Both the position numbers and the translations under genes were made by a program. Positions 54,655-64,000 of a stretch of 64,000 bases of DNA are shown here, in pieces. Position 1 is the first letter of the stretch, and each line of letters begins with the position of its first letter. Location: contig JAKZMJ010000002.1 of the NCBI GenBank assembly GCA_030491005.1, positions 62,001 to 126,000 of the forward strand. Direction: 5' to 3'. Origin of the DNA: Sulfurospirillum sp. (GTDB lineage Bacteria; Campylobacterota; Campylobacteria; Campylobacterales; Arcobacteraceae). Under the pieces are notes generated by a model. That model was not told where the DNA came from and ran no database searches. It saw only the letters and a list, made by a program, of their open reading frames with translations.

Positions 54655-56664
54655 TTACACAGTATTTACAGTTTCATTTTTATTAACTTCTTCTAGTGTA
54701 CTTGATAATTCAATATCATTTTCCTCATGATGCTTATGATCTTTTCTATTTGTAAAAATATCATGCCTGCTTAAACTTATACCTTTCATATGACTTAAAG
54801 GAAAAGCAAAAGCTATTCCTTTTCCTATTGTTGTAATATGAAGTGAGTGAATAATAGATTTTATAACAGGATTAACCATAGCTTGAGGCAGTAAAAATAA
54901 TAATAAAGAATCATTTGCATCAAAAGATGTTCTGTAAAAGTTATCCATTTTACCAAGTCCCATTCCGTCTGCATTTAATATAGTAACTCCTGAAGCTCCT
55001 GCTTTATGTGCAGCACCAATTGCATCTACTTTTTTATCCTTTGGCACTATTATAACAACAGCTGAAAAATCCATAGGTAAAGAGTGTCTTCTATTACTTC
55101 CATCTATGTTAACAGTTGCTAAATCCATATTTTCAGCATCTATTAAATTATCTCTTAATATATGAGCTGCTTCAATTTCTGTATCAGATTTAACTCCTAA
55201 TTTCTCAGTTAATATTCCATATAACATAACTGTTAACATAGGAAATAATGAAGCAAAAGCAATAAGACCAAAACCATCAATTAAAGGGTTTCTTCCTTCT
55301 ATATTTGAAGCAAGTCCAATTCCAAGAGCAGCAACGAGAGGTACAGTTATAGTTGAAGTTGTAACTCCTCCTGAATCATAAGCAATAGGAATTATATATT
55401 TAGGAGCTACAAATGTTAGAATGATAACAAGTGAATATCCTACAATTATATAATAATGAATTTGTCCACCATCAACAATTCTAAATGCCCCTAAGGCAAT
55501 ACCAATAGCAACACCTAAAGCTACAAATAATCTTAAAGCAAAATCATTTATCTTTCCATCACTTATATCTTTTGCTTTTTTAGCTATTGCCATTAATGCA
55601 GGTTCAGCCATGGTAGTTGAAAAACCAATAGCAAAAGCAAAAGCATATATAATTAATACAGAATTACCTTTTGTTAATTCATATGCCATAGTTTCACCAA
55701 GGGAGAATAAGCCAAGCTCTAAGCCTAAAATAAAAGCATAAAGTCCAAAAATGACTAAAACAAAACCTAAAAGTACAGTTTTGATATTTTGAATATGTTT
55801 TTTTAAAACAGCATATTGAAAAAACATTATAATAGCTAAGATAGGAAGAACATCGCCTATAACAGTGATTAGTCCTGAGATAAGACTAGTAATTGTAATA
55901 TCAATAGGTGATGATACACTAGCTTGAACAAGAACTTGTGCTACATCTTTGGCATCTACAAAAGAATAAACAATTATTCCATAAATTTGTACAAAAATCA
56001 TGGGAGTTAAAGAAGCAAAGGCAATAAGTCCAAAGCCATCAATGACAGGATTTCGTCCTTTAATTGCAGAAGCTAATCCAATACCAAGGGCAGCCACCAA
56101 TGGAACAGTAACCGTTGATGTCGTAACTCCTCCTAAATCATAAGCAAGTCCTATTATTTCTTGTGGTGCAAAAAATGTTATAGTAACTACTATTACATAA
56201 CCAGCAATAATATAGTAATGAATAGGATGACCCTTAATTATCCTAAAGACTCCTAATAATATAGCAAAACCAACAGAGAAAGCTACAACAAGCCTTAATA
56301 CAGTTGCATCAATTCTCCCACTTGAAATAGCAGCTGCTTTATCAGCAATTACAGAAAGTGCTGGTTCAGCAATGGTTGTACCAAAACCTATTAAAAAGCC
56401 AAATATTAAAATCCAAGTTGTCCATCCAGATTTTGCAAAATCTCTTGCAAGTCCTTCTCCAACAGGAAAAATACCAATTTCAAGACCTTGTAAAAAAATA
56501 GCAAGTCCGACTCCAACAATTACAAGTCCAATAGCTGTGCTTATCCAATCATCTGGAACACTTTGAATAATTACTAATTGAAAAAATAAAATTACTAAAA
56601 TTATTGGAATAAGATCCCTAAAAGATTCTTTTAATAGTTTTAGAAAAAAATTAAACTGCATCAT
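54655..56664 (-). CDS. DUF1538 membrane transporter with P-II-like C-terminal domain
   Basis: The 669-residue protein contains two homologous membrane halves. Each has [11 protein letters not shown] or [30 protein letters not shown] or [41 protein letters not shown] and [16 protein letters not shown]. This inverted or tandem duplication is typical of transporters. From about residue 530 a P-II-like domain follows ([33 protein letters not shown]), which could bind a nucleotide or metabolite and gate transport. The tail is His/Glu-rich. The substrate is unknown. Confidence 0.83.
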   Translation of the reverse strand: MMQFNFFLKLLKESFRDLIPIILVILFFQLVIIQSVPDDWISTAIGLVIVGVGLAIFLQGLEIGIFPVGEGLARDFAKSGWTTWILIFGFLIGFGTTIAEPALSVIADKAAAISSGRIDATVLRLVVAFSVGFAILLGVFRIIKGHPIHYYIIAGYVIVVTITFFAPQEIIGLAYDLGGVTTSTVTVPLVAALGIGLASAIKGRNPVIDGFGLIAFASLTPMIFVQIYGIIVYSFVDAKDVAQVLVQASVSSPIDITITSLISGLITVIGDVLPILAIIMFFQYAVLKKHIQNIKTVLLGFVLVIFGLYAFILGLELGLFSLGETMAYELTKGNSVLIIYAFAFAIGFSTTMAEPALMAIAKKAKDISDGKINDFALRLFVALGVAIGIALGAFRIVDGGQIHYYIIVGYSLVIILTFVAPKYIIPIAYDSGGVTTSTITVPLVAALGIGLASNIEGRNPLIDGFGLIAFASLFPMLTVMLYGILTEKLGVKSDTEIEAAHILRDNLIDAENMDLATVNIDGSNRRHSLPMDFSAVVIIVPKDKKVDAIGAAHKAGASGVTILNADGMGLGKMDNFYRTSFDANDSLLLFLLPQAMVNPVIKSIIHSLHITTIGKGIAFAFPLSHMKGISLSRHDIFTNRKDHKHHEENDIELSSTLEEVNKNETVNTV

Positions 56665-56679
56665 GATATTTTATTTCCT

Positions 56680-58236
56680 TTAAATTTTAAATATAGTGTT
56701 TTTTTTTACAAGTCTTTCTTTTTGTGAAACAAAAGAATTAAGTGCACCTAAATATGCTTTTGCAGTTGCACTCATGGTATCAATACTTAAACCATGTCCT
56801 ACAAAAGATGGCATATCTGTATCAAAAATTACTCTTGTGGTAACTTTTGCTAAAGCATCTTTACCTTGCGTAACTGAAGTAACTTTATAATCTTGCAAAG
56901 ATCCTTCAATTTGTGTTAACCTGTCAATAGTTTTAAAAATTGCATCCATGGTACCCTCACCAATACAGGCATCTTTTAATAATTGATCTTTATATTTAAT
57001 ACAAACAGCAGCTGTTGCAAAACCATCAGAACAATCTGAAATTTGCAAAGAAACTAATTCATAAGTTTTATTTTGATTTAATGACTCATCAGTAATTAAC
57101 ATACTAATATCATCGTCAGTAATTTCTTTTTTCTTATCAGCTAATATTTTAAATCTCTCAAAAGCAGAATTTAGCTCATCGTTTGAAACATTAGTAAAAC
57201 CTAAATGCTCAATCTTATCTCTAAATGCAGCACGACCTGAGTGTTTACCTAAGACAAGAGTTGATTCTTTGTAAACTCCAACATCTTCTGGTCTCATAAT
57301 TTCGTAAGTTTCTTTATTTTTTAGCATTCCATCTTGATGTATTCCACTTTCGTGTGCAAAAGCATTTTTCCCAACTATTGCCTTATTTTGTTGAGGCTCA
57401 ACTCCTGTAATATTTGCAACTAATCGTGAAGTAGGATAAATCTCAGGAGTATTTATATTTGTATACAATTTTCCAAAAACATCTTTTCGTACATTAATGG
57501 CCATAACAACTTCTTCTAAGGCACAGTTTCCAGCTCTCTCACCTAAACCATTCATAGTAACTTCTACTTGTCTTGCACCATTTAATATAGAAGCTAAAGT
57601 ATTCGCAGTTGCTAAGCCTAAGTCATTATGATTATGTACAGATATGATAGCTCTATTTTTAGCATAAGATGATAATTCTTTAACCATAAAAGCTAATTCA
57701 TCTGGTAATCTATAACCTACTGTATCAGGCAGGTTAATCGTATTGGCACCTGCATTTATAACAGCGTCCATAACTTCTTTCATAAATGAAATATCAGATC
57801 TACCTGCATCTTCAAGTGAAAATTCAACATCATCTACAAAAGTTTTTGCATATTGTACTGCGTGAATTGCTCGTTTTATTACTTCATCTTCACTCATTTT
57901 TAATTTATACTTCATATGAATTGGCGAAGTTGCTATAAAAGTGTGGATTTTTTGTCTTTCTGCTTTTTGAACAGCTAAACCAGCTTGTTTAATATCATTG
58001 TCAATTGCCCTACTTAAAGAACAAACGTAAGAATTTTTAACTATTTGTGCAATTTGTGAAACTGCATCAAAATCACCAGGGCTAGCTGCTGCAAATCCTG
58101 CTTCAATTACATCAACACCTAATTTTTCCAGTTGTATAGCTACTTTTATCTTTTCTTCTGTATTCATTGAACAACCTGGACTTTGTTCACCATCTCTTAA
58201 TGTTGTATCAAATATTATGATTTTATTATTATTCAT
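56680..58236 (-). CDS. leuA: 2-isopropylmalate synthase
   Basis: The first committed step of leucine synthesis, joining acetyl-CoA and 2-oxoisovalerate. Catalytic-domain motifs are [13 protein letters not shown] near residue 9, [14 protein letters not shown] and the metal-binding [13 protein letters not shown] near residue 203, with [16 protein letters not shown] after it. The C-terminal regulatory domain (about 385-518) would bind leucine for feedback control. Length (518) is normal. No leader peptide is evident upstream. Confidence 0.96.
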   Translation of the reverse strand: MNNNKIIIFDTTLRDGEQSPGCSMNTEEKIKVAIQLEKLGVDVIEAGFAAASPGDFDAVSQIAQIVKNSYVCSLSRAIDNDIKQAGLAVQKAERQKIHTFIATSPIHMKYKLKMSEDEVIKRAIHAVQYAKTFVDDVEFSLEDAGRSDISFMKEVMDAVINAGANTINLPDTVGYRLPDELAFMVKELSSYAKNRAIISVHNHNDLGLATANTLASILNGARQVEVTMNGLGERAGNCALEEVVMAINVRKDVFGKLYTNINTPEIYPTSRLVANITGVEPQQNKAIVGKNAFAHESGIHQDGMLKNKETYEIMRPEDVGVYKESTLVLGKHSGRAAFRDKIEHLGFTNVSNDELNSAFERFKILADKKKEITDDDISMLITDESLNQNKTYELVSLQISDCSDGFATAAVCIKYKDQLLKDACIGEGTMDAIFKTIDRLTQIEGSLQDYKVTSVTQGKDALAKVTTRVIFDTDMPSFVGHGLSIDTMSATAKAYLGALNSFVSQKERLVKKNTIFKI

Positions 58237-58329
58237 ATTTTAACCTTCTATAAGTTGTGTTTATTATATCAATTTTAAATAAAAAAATGATAAGTAATAA
58301 GTTGATTGTTTACTAAATTTATTATTTTA

Positions 58330-59105
58330 GAGCCACTTGCAAATCAGCAAATAAGTTCATAATTTAGGTTTTTATTTGTAAAAAAAGTTGAATCAAATTT
58401 CAAATAAGTTATAATTTTATATCCTAAAATTTAACAGAAAAGAGATTCAACTTATGAAAAATATTATACCAAAATTATCTTCAAATCTTTCAAAAATGTG
58501 GCTTAGGATTATAAACCATGAAAATTGTTTATTTCCTGAGATAAAAGAACAACTAGGAACACTAAGCACTAAAGAAGAAAAATTAATAAAAATATTAGAT
58601 TTTGCACAAATAGAAAAGCATGTTACAATTGTAACAATTACAAACACTCCAAAAGATAGAGAAGAAATAGCAAGGGCATTTATTGCTAAATCAGTTTATA
58701 ATATACAAACAACAAGAGATTTAATTCATAGACTGCATAGGGATAGAATATTGCGAGTATTATGTGGATGGAGATATAAAATAGATATTCCTAGTGAATC
58801 AAAATTTAGTAGAGTGTTTGAACAACTTAGTAATATGAAAATAGCTGAGAAAACTCATCAAAAATTCATAGAAGAATATTTGTCAGATACTATATTTATG
58901 TATAATGCAAGTGATGCTACAAAAATACCACTTAGGGAAAAACCTGTAAAAGTTGAGAAAAAAGAGAAAGTAAAAAATAAAGTTGGAAGACCTAAAAAAG
59001 GTGAGAAAAGAGAAGCTATAAAACCAAAGATTCTTGAACTTCAAAAAGATATGAAAACTACTAATGATATGTTATCACTTGTATCAACATCATGTGGAGT
59101 TGGTA
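58330..59105 (+). mobile_element. Truncated DDE-transposon, 5' part
   Basis: A terminal-repeat-like GAGCCACTTGCAAATCAGC starts at 58330, similar to the GAGCCGACTGCA end of the IS5-type element at 7926-9411. The transposase gene begins at 58454. The element is cut near 59105, where similarity to a transposase ends and another element begins. The right end is missing. Confidence 0.55.
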
Positions 59106-59152
59106 AGTACTACCAACAATTTAAAAATAACTCAATAAATACACTATCTTAA
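58454..59152 (+). pseudogene. Transposase fragment (N-terminal half)
   Basis: About 215 residues of a DDE-type transposase: NIQTTRDLIHRLHRDRILRVLCGW, IPSESKFSRVFEQLS and the first catalytic Asp in YNASDATKIPLREKP. It carries the basic linker VGRPKKGEKREAIKP and then TSCGVG, where the next domain should start. The last 17 residues (KYYQQFKNNS and on) look foreign. The catalytic core is lost. Confidence 0.75.
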
Positions 59153-59186
59153 CAAGTAATTAAAGATAATTATGCTATAATACAGC

Positions 59187-59763
59187 ATGAAAAATATAAT
59201 AAACTTAACACCAAAAACAATAATAGAACTAGAAAATATCATTAAATATAATGATAAATTTAGAGCAAGAAAAAGAGCAGAAACAATACTGTTAAGCTAT
59301 AAAGGTAAAACAGTAAATGAGATAGTTGAATTATTAGATTTAAAGCATCAAGCTATATGGAAATGGTTTAGAAACTTTAAAAAAGATGGTATACAAAGTT
59401 TATATGAAAAGTCTGGTCGTGGTAGAAAATCTCCACTTAGAGATTTAAATATTGATGATGTAAAAGCAATAGCTATAAACTGTCCATCAGTACCCATAGT
59501 TAATGCTAAAATTAGAGATAAATATAATATAAAAGTATCAAATGAAACAATGAGAAAATTTTTAAAAAATCTGCAAATTAAGTTGGACTCGAGTAAAAAA
59601 AGTTCCTCCTAAAAAACCTGATCAAAAGTTATATAATCAAAAAGTTCAAAAGATTATACAATATGAGAAGCTAGAGTCTAAAGGTAAGATAGATATATTT
59701 AGATTTGATGAAAGTGGTTTCTCACCTACATCAAATTGTCCTTATCTATGGTCAGAAGTAAAT
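59187..59763 (+). pseudogene. IS630-type transposase, frameshifted and truncated
   Basis: The first frame encodes the paired-type helix-turn-helix of IS630 (FRARKRAETILLSYKGKTVNEIV, WKWFRNFKKDGIQSLYEKSGRGRKSP) and stops at 59612. The protein continues in the next frame as KWTRVKKVPPKKPDQK and IDIFRFDESGFSPTSNCPYLW, which carries the first catalytic Asp. The shift point is near 59579 (AAGTTGG), a one-base insertion or a programmed shift. The IS481 copy at 59764 cuts off the rest. Confidence 0.8.
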
Positions 59764-60855
59764 TGTCAAGTTTCACCACGTTGTACCATTCCAAAAACAA
59801 TATCTTGAAACACATCTGGTAAAATCTTAAATATTTCAGGCTTCGTTTGAAACCAACTTTGAACTGCATTAAATGGAGTTCTGACTTTTAATTCTTTTCT
59901 TAAAGAACCATGTCTTCTATTGAAGTTGTAGTATATCAAAAATTTATTTAAATCTTTTTTAACATCATCTATATTTTCATAGTCTTGGGCTTTGATTGTA
60001 GCATTTTTAATAGTTCCGTTTACTCTTTCTACCATTCCATTGGTTTGTGGTGTATATGGAGCTGTTAGTCTATGTTCTATACTATCTTCTTTACATTCTA
60101 CATCAAACTTGTGATTACCACTTACAATTCCTTTGCCTCTTGCCCATTTATCTGTAAATTCCAATCCATTATCTGTTAAAATATGAGTTAAGTAAAAAGG
60201 AAAAAACTCTTTACAAACTTTTAGAAATTCAACTGCATTATTAGATGATTTGTTTTCATATACTTTGTAATATAGTAGCCTTGTAGCTCTGTCTATTGCT
60301 ACAAATAGATAAAACTTTTGTTTATTAAACTTTGGTAAATATGTTACATCTATATGCAAATATCCAGGTTCGTATTCTTTAAATTTCTTTGCTTTTTCTT
60401 TTTGTTCTTGTGGGACTCTATTTATATCAAATGCTTTTAGAGTTCTATAGATATTACTTCTATTTGCATTTGGGATAATATCAACCATTGTATCTACTAG
60501 GTCATCTAGTTCCATCCAAGTCATTGTTCTAACTACTTTTATTAACTCTTTTTCTAAAGATGTTAAAGTTGTTTTTATATTATGTGGTCTTGAACTTTTA
60601 TCTTCAATAAAATCCCTATCTTTCCATTTAGAGATAGTTTTAATATTTAGATTATAACTATTTGCTAATTCAACATTTGTTAAATTAGATTTCTGTATTA
60701 TTTCCCTTATGTGCTGGTTTGTTCTAGCATTAGAGTGATAGGTTTGTGACATATTTTAAATCCTTATGTGTTGTAAAGATTTTACACTTATGTTGTTTAA
60801 TCTATCACTTTCTTATTTATGAAACTAGGCAACCATAACGTGGTGAAACTGGACA
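59764..60855 (-). mobile_element. IS481-type element, copy B (complete, 1092 bp)
   Basis: Ends are TGTCAAGTTTCACCACGTTG at 59764 and, on the complement at 60855, TGTCCAGTTTCACCACGTTA. The flanks (GTAAAT left, ATATAC right) do not match, so there is no target duplication. One flank must have been replaced by deletion or recombination. The left neighbour is an IS630 fragment. The right neighbour is the cut frame 60856-61409. Copy C at 62787 is nearly identical. Confidence 0.9.
59766..60752 (-). CDS. IS481-type transposase (328 aa, intact)
   Basis: Helix-turn-helix N-terminus (LTNVELANSYNLNIKTISKWK) and an rve integrase core: first Asp in LHIDVTYLPKF, second Asp in ILTDNGLEFTD, Glu in NGMVERVNGTIKNATIK. 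The final part FLIYYNFNRRHGSLRKELKVRTPFNA is typical. The gene contains no internal TGA and uses TGG for Trp and GGN for Gly. It reads the same in the standard code and in code 25, which matters for copy C. Confidence 0.92.
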   Translation of the reverse strand: MSQTYHSNARTNQHIREIIQKSNLTNVELANSYNLNIKTISKWKDRDFIEDKSSRPHNIKTTLTSLEKELIKVVRTMTWMELDDLVDTMVDIIPNANRSNIYRTLKAFDINRVPQEQKEKAKKFKEYEPGYLHIDVTYLPKFNKQKFYLFVAIDRATRLLYYKVYENKSSNNAVEFLKVCKEFFPFYLTHILTDNGLEFTDKWARGKGIVSGNHKFDVECKEDSIEHRLTAPYTPQTNGMVERVNGTIKNATIKAQDYENIDDVKKDLNKFLIYYNFNRRHGSLRKELKVRTPFNAVQSWFQTKPEIFKILPDVFQDIVFGMVQRGET

Positions 60856-61409
60856 ATATACAAATAGAAAGTTTTATATCATTCTTTAAAATATATAAAA
60901 ATTTAGAATTTAGTCTAAAAACAATAAACTATCTAAGTTCATTAACTTTTTTGGAAAATATTTTTACACTACTTAATTTTAATCAATATGATTTTGTGAA
61001 TTTAAAAATAAATCAAAAAGATTTCTTTTATGGTTTTTGTTATATCTTGTATAAGCAAGATAAAGTATTATTTAGTACATTATTAGAAAAGTTTTTTGCA
61101 CATTTTCATTCATCTTTAAATAACAATTCAAATATACATATAGACTTAACAAGTATTACAAAAGAGTTAGCCGTGACAAGAAAAATAAACTTAAAAGAAT
61201 CATTTGGAGAAGAAGAAAAACAAAGTTATTTTAATATAAAAATAGATGATAATGTAAGCATAGATTTAAAAGGTAAGTCAATAAAAACACTTAGGAAAAA
61301 AGCATATCGTAAACTATTTTATCTTTTACTTGATTTTGATGAAAATGCAATGTTGAGAAATAAACAAACAATAGCCTATGAACATTTAGAAGAATTAACA
61401 ACTATATAG
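60856..61409 (+). pseudogene. C-terminal remnant of an unknown gene cut by IS481
   Basis: An open frame of about 185 codons enters directly from the IS481 end, so its true start is missing. The sequence is rich in Phe, Leu, Asn and Lys (IESFISFFKIYKNLEF, FFYGFCYILYKQDKVLF). The last part, YFNIKIDDN then GKSIKTLRKKAYRKLFYLLL, loosely resembles a double-stranded RNA-binding domain, but I do not claim it. It contains no in-frame TGA, unlike the frame that starts at 61824, so it probably follows the standard code. Confidence 0.45.
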
Positions 61410-61823
61410 CTTAATCATTCCTATCATTTATCTATATTTAAGTTAACTACTATTATAATTGCTGTAAATTTTACGAATGTTAAACGACTATTTACCATAT
61501 ATGAAAATTTATAGTAATTTGGATTTACCTCTGGATAAATTAAATATTTGACATGATTCAAAGAGATGGTTTAAAAGAAAATTAGATACTTGGTTTTAAG
61601 TATTATGTACTAAAGGGAATTTGTGTTTAACTTAGCGGTTACACTACAGTTGGAAGCTGACCATATAAAGCATAATACTTATAAATCTTAGGTAAAGTAT
61701 CTTCTGTCTTCTATACTCTTGTATATCTTTATATGCTCTGAAATGTTTTTTATGATTTGTTTTGTTATATTATAAAAATAGATTTTATCTGTTTTGATAA
61801 TATAACATATCAAAAGGGTATGT
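61410..61823. other. Intergenic stretch next to the TGA-recoded gene
   Basis: No standard gene is seen. A short frame at 61468-61599 reads ILRMLNDYLPYMKIYSNLDL, then NI-TGA-HDSKRWFKRKLDTWF and TAA, with one TGA at 61549 and two TGG codons. If TGA is Gly this would be a small intact frame, which suggests recoded DNA may begin near here. The rest is A/T-rich. AAAAGGG at 61812-61817 is a plausible ribosome binding site for the ATG at 61824. Confidence 0.4.
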
Positions 61824-62786
61824 ATGAATTCAAAATCTTGAAGTTCGTCTTTTAATAAAGATATCTTAGTTGATACTACTATATCAAGTACACCTATTAG
61901 CAACGCCAATACAAGTATTGTTTATTCTTCTATTTTATGTTGATTGCTTTTCACTGCTTGTGGTTCAGGTTGAAGTTCTAGTTCTAGTACAGCAAATATA
62001 ACTACTCCACAATTAGGACAAAAGAATATTGCAACAGAAGAATATAAAAAATCATCTACACCTCTTGTGAACTTTTGTAAAAATTCTACAAAAGTTATTC
62101 TTGACTTGACTTCTTTACCAGCACATTACTCACTTGGTGAAAATAATAGTACTTTAATAGTGAATTTAGAAGCATGAAATGTTCCAAAAGAGAATATAAC
62201 AAGAAATATTCCAGTTACTTGTCTGAACTTAGACAATAGTGTAAAATGAAATATTATATCTACAGAAACAAATATTATAAATGATGTATTTTATACAATT
62301 ACAAAGTTAACTCTTCCAGTATCAATTACTAAAGGAGAAGATTATAAGGCAAGTATAACTTGAACAGACTTAGATGGAGTACCAAGTATATCTTATAAAG
62401 TTTTAGATTCAAATGACAATAATACAACTTTAACTACAGGTTATATGAATTGTAATATAGATACAACTAATTCAAGTACTTCAACTTGTACAGTTTCAAT
62501 AAGTTCATTAGAAGTAAATAACAATTTAAATTTTTCTTATAAAATAGAACCAGTAAAAACAGGAATAAAAGAACAAGCTAATATAATTTGAAATCAAAAA
62601 TTTGAAGTGAAACCAGAACCAACTCCAGAACCAACACCAACACCAGAAGTAGTAGTTCCATACACGCTAACTTTAGATCATATTTCTGAAAAGACAGTAA
62701 ATGATGATTGAGGTTATAATTCTAAATATGTAACTACGGTTACTTGAACAAATATAAAATCATGAGCAGTTTTTAATATAGATAAT
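61824..62786 (+). CDS. TGA-recoded lipoprotein-like gene, part before the IS481 insertion
   Basis: From ATG 61824 the frame runs 321 codons with no TAA or TAG but ten TGA codons (61839, 61941, 61971, 62175, 62247, 62361, 62589, 62709, 62745, 62763). Read as Gly, it gives a lipobox-like LLFTACGSGGSSSST, SITGTDLDGVPSISY, a PEPTPEPTPTPE linker and NDDGGYNSKYVTTVTGTN, a surface protein with Ig-like domains. Gly is also coded nine times by GGN, and there is no TGG. Reading TGA as Trp fits less well. The first 31 residues before the hydrophobic segment are unusual, so the start is uncertain. The frame resumes after the IS at 63879. Confidence 0.8.
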
Positions 62787-63878
62787 TGTCAAGTTTCACC
62801 ACGTTGTACCATTCCAAAAACAATATCTTGAAACACATCTGGTAAAATCTTAAATATTTCAGGTTTCGTTTGAAACCAACTTTGAACTGCATTAAATGGA
62901 GTTCTGACTTTTAATTCTTTTCTTAAAGAACCATGTCTTCTATTGAAGTTGTAGTATATCAAAAATTTATTTAAATCTTTTTTAACATCATCTATATTTT
63001 CATAGTCTTGGGCTTTGATTGTAGCATTTTTAATAGTTCCGTTTACTCTTTCTACCATTCCATTGGTTTGTGGTGTATATGGAGCTGTTAGTCTATGTTC
63101 TATACTATCTTCTTTACATTCTACATCAAACTTGTGATTACCACTTACAATTCCTTTGCCTCTTGCCCATTTATCTGTAAATTCCAATCCATTATCTGTT
63201 AAAATATGAGTTAAGTAAAAAGGAAAAAACTCTTTACAAACTTTTAGAAATTCAACTGCATTATTAGATGATTTGTTTTTATACACTTTGTAATATAGTA
63301 GCCTTGTAGCTCTGTCTATTGCTACAAATAGATAAAACTTTTGTTTATCAAACTTTGGTAAATAGGTTACATCTATATGCAAATATCCAGGTTCGTATTC
63401 TTTAAATTTCTTTGCTTTTTCTTTTTGTTCTTGTGGGACTCTATTTATATCAAATGCTTTTAGAGTTCTATAGATATTACTTCTATTTGCATTTGGGATA
63501 ATATCAACCATTGTATCTACTAGGTCATCTAGTTCCATCCAAGTCATTGTTCTAACTACTTTTATTAACTCTTTTTCTAAAGATGTTAAAGTTGTTTTTA
63601 TATTATGTGGTCTTGAACTTTTATCTTCAATAAAATCCCTATCTTTCCATTTAGAGATAGTTTTAATATTTAGATTATAATTATTTGCTAATTCAACATT
63701 TGTTAAATTAGATTTCTGTATTATTTCTCTTATGTGCTGGTTTGTTCTAGCATTAGAGTGATAGGTTTGTGACATATTTTAAATCCTTATGTGTTGTAAA
63801 GATTTTACACTTATGTTGTTTAATCTATCACTTTCTTATTTATGAAACTAGGCAACCATAACGTGGTGAAACTGGACA
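62787..63878 (-). mobile_element. IS481-type element, copy C (complete, 1092 bp) inside the recoded gene
   Basis: Ends are TGTCAAGTTTCACCACG at 62787 and GTGGTGAAACTGGACA ending at 63878. A perfect 6-bp duplication GATAAT flanks it (62781-62786 and 63879-63884). Removing the element and one GATAAT joins the two halves of the recoded gene in frame. This is therefore a simple, recent insertion in that gene and not an assembly seam at this point. Confidence 0.93.
62789..63775 (-). CDS. IS481-type transposase (328 aa, intact)
   Basis: Differs from copy B at only a few residues: N for S near residue 32 (ANNYNLNIK), D for N in LPKFDKQKF, and K for E in YKVYKNKSSN. The catalytic residues (HIDVTY, LTDNGLEF, GMVERVNG) are present. 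The few differences show that copies B and C come from the same recent source, although they sit in DNA with different apparent genetic codes. Confidence 0.92.
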   Translation of the reverse strand: MSQTYHSNARTNQHIREIIQKSNLTNVELANNYNLNIKTISKWKDRDFIEDKSSRPHNIKTTLTSLEKELIKVVRTMTWMELDDLVDTMVDIIPNANRSNIYRTLKAFDINRVPQEQKEKAKKFKEYEPGYLHIDVTYLPKFDKQKFYLFVAIDRATRLLYYKVYKNKSSNNAVEFLKVCKEFFPFYLTHILTDNGLEFTDKWARGKGIVSGNHKFDVECKEDSIEHRLTAPYTPQTNGMVERVNGTIKNATIKAQDYENIDDVKKDLNKFLIYYNFNRRHGSLRKELKVRTPFNAVQSWFQTKPEIFKILPDVFQDIVFGMVQRGET

Positions 63879-63998
63879 GATAATAATATTAATGGCGCAA
63901 TTTCTATTTCTTCTACAGGAACAATTAGGCGGAAATGAAATGAGGTGAGTGATGAGTGGGTTATGATTAGTGGTAGCGTAAGCAACCCAGATGGTAAA
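63879..63998 (+). CDS. TGA-recoded gene, continuation after IS481 (runs off window)
   Basis: After the duplicated GATAAT the frame continues as NNINGAISISSTGTIRRK, TGA (63936), NEVSDEWVMISGSVSNPDGK and leaves the window. One TGG (Trp, in DEWVM) occurs here, so Trp is coded normally and TGA is something else, most simply Gly. Four GGN codons are also used. The content fits an Ig-like or cadherin-like extracellular repeat. Confidence 0.75.
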
Positions 63999-64000
63999 AA

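Noticed and set aside
61688-61909. A 73-codon frame on the minus strand opposite the start of the recoded gene
   Set aside because: It starts on TTG without a ribosome binding site and overlaps the recoded frame. The plus-strand frame has AAAAGGG before its ATG and continues for 320 codons. I cannot fully exclude it.
61824-62786. TGA read as tryptophan (code 4) in the recoded gene
   Set aside because: It would give ten Trp in 321 residues with no TGG, including CGSGWSSSS after the lipobox, while a TGG is used for Trp just after the IS. Gly fits the sequence better. This is judged from sequence sense only, not from an alignment.

Overview
The window is about 27% GC by eye and looks like chromosome of an Arcobacter-like member of the Campylobacterota. 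Support comes from the gltBD operon, the ferredoxin-ppx-waaC-lpxL order, a MutS7-type mutS with an HNH domain, an ArsP-like permease, lolA facing secA, and A/T-rich codon use. The main genome uses the standard bacterial code: several genes end on TGA, for example brnT, the permease ending at 17267, and the genes ending at 27431, 29877 and 45286.

Layout. Positions 1-2174 are insertion sequences around a scrap of aat. 2191-7347 holds a brnT/brnA toxin-antitoxin pair, an ArsP/ArsR pair, a CNNM transporter, an alpha carbonic anhydrase, a LysE exporter and three tRNAs (Gln, fMet, CAU). 7409-11662 is a nest of ISNCY-type and IS5-type elements. 11680-12099 holds a likely small RNA. 12100-20603 has lolA, secA, a LolC/E-type permease, a DevBCA/MacAB-like exporter and a drug/metabolite transporter.

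21017-34726 is an accessory operon of 14 genes on the minus strand, almost all with export signals. It encodes a CsgG-like lipoprotein, a protein with three apparent CsgG-plus-FlgT_C-like modules, two YcfL-like proteins, an M48 protease, a GIN-domain protein, an ankyrin protein, a solute-binding-like protein and two proteins built of a 32-residue beta-solenoid-like repeat. An OmpR-type regulator without the phospho-acceptor Asp precedes it, and tandem direct repeats lie on both sides of that regulator. I read this as a candidate curli-like export system for a repeat-protein fibre or coat. 35665-46424 is central metabolism and lipid A/LPS core work, followed by an LtaS/MdoB-like enzyme, ald, mutS7, a DUF1538 transporter and leuA.

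The right end (58330-64000) is again full of insertion sequences. It contains the most surprising item: an open frame from 61824 to the window end that is interrupted only by TGA codons (11) and by one IS481 copy with a clean 6-bp target duplication. TGA reads best as glycine, which is genetic code 25 of Absconditabacteria (SR1) and Gracilibacteria. This suggests DNA from a recoded CPR bacterium next to, or joined to, an Arcobacter-like genome, with the same IS481 element in both. A second unexpected pattern is that all three ISNCY insertion events place the left end of the element exactly 17 bp upstream of a TTGACA -35 box.
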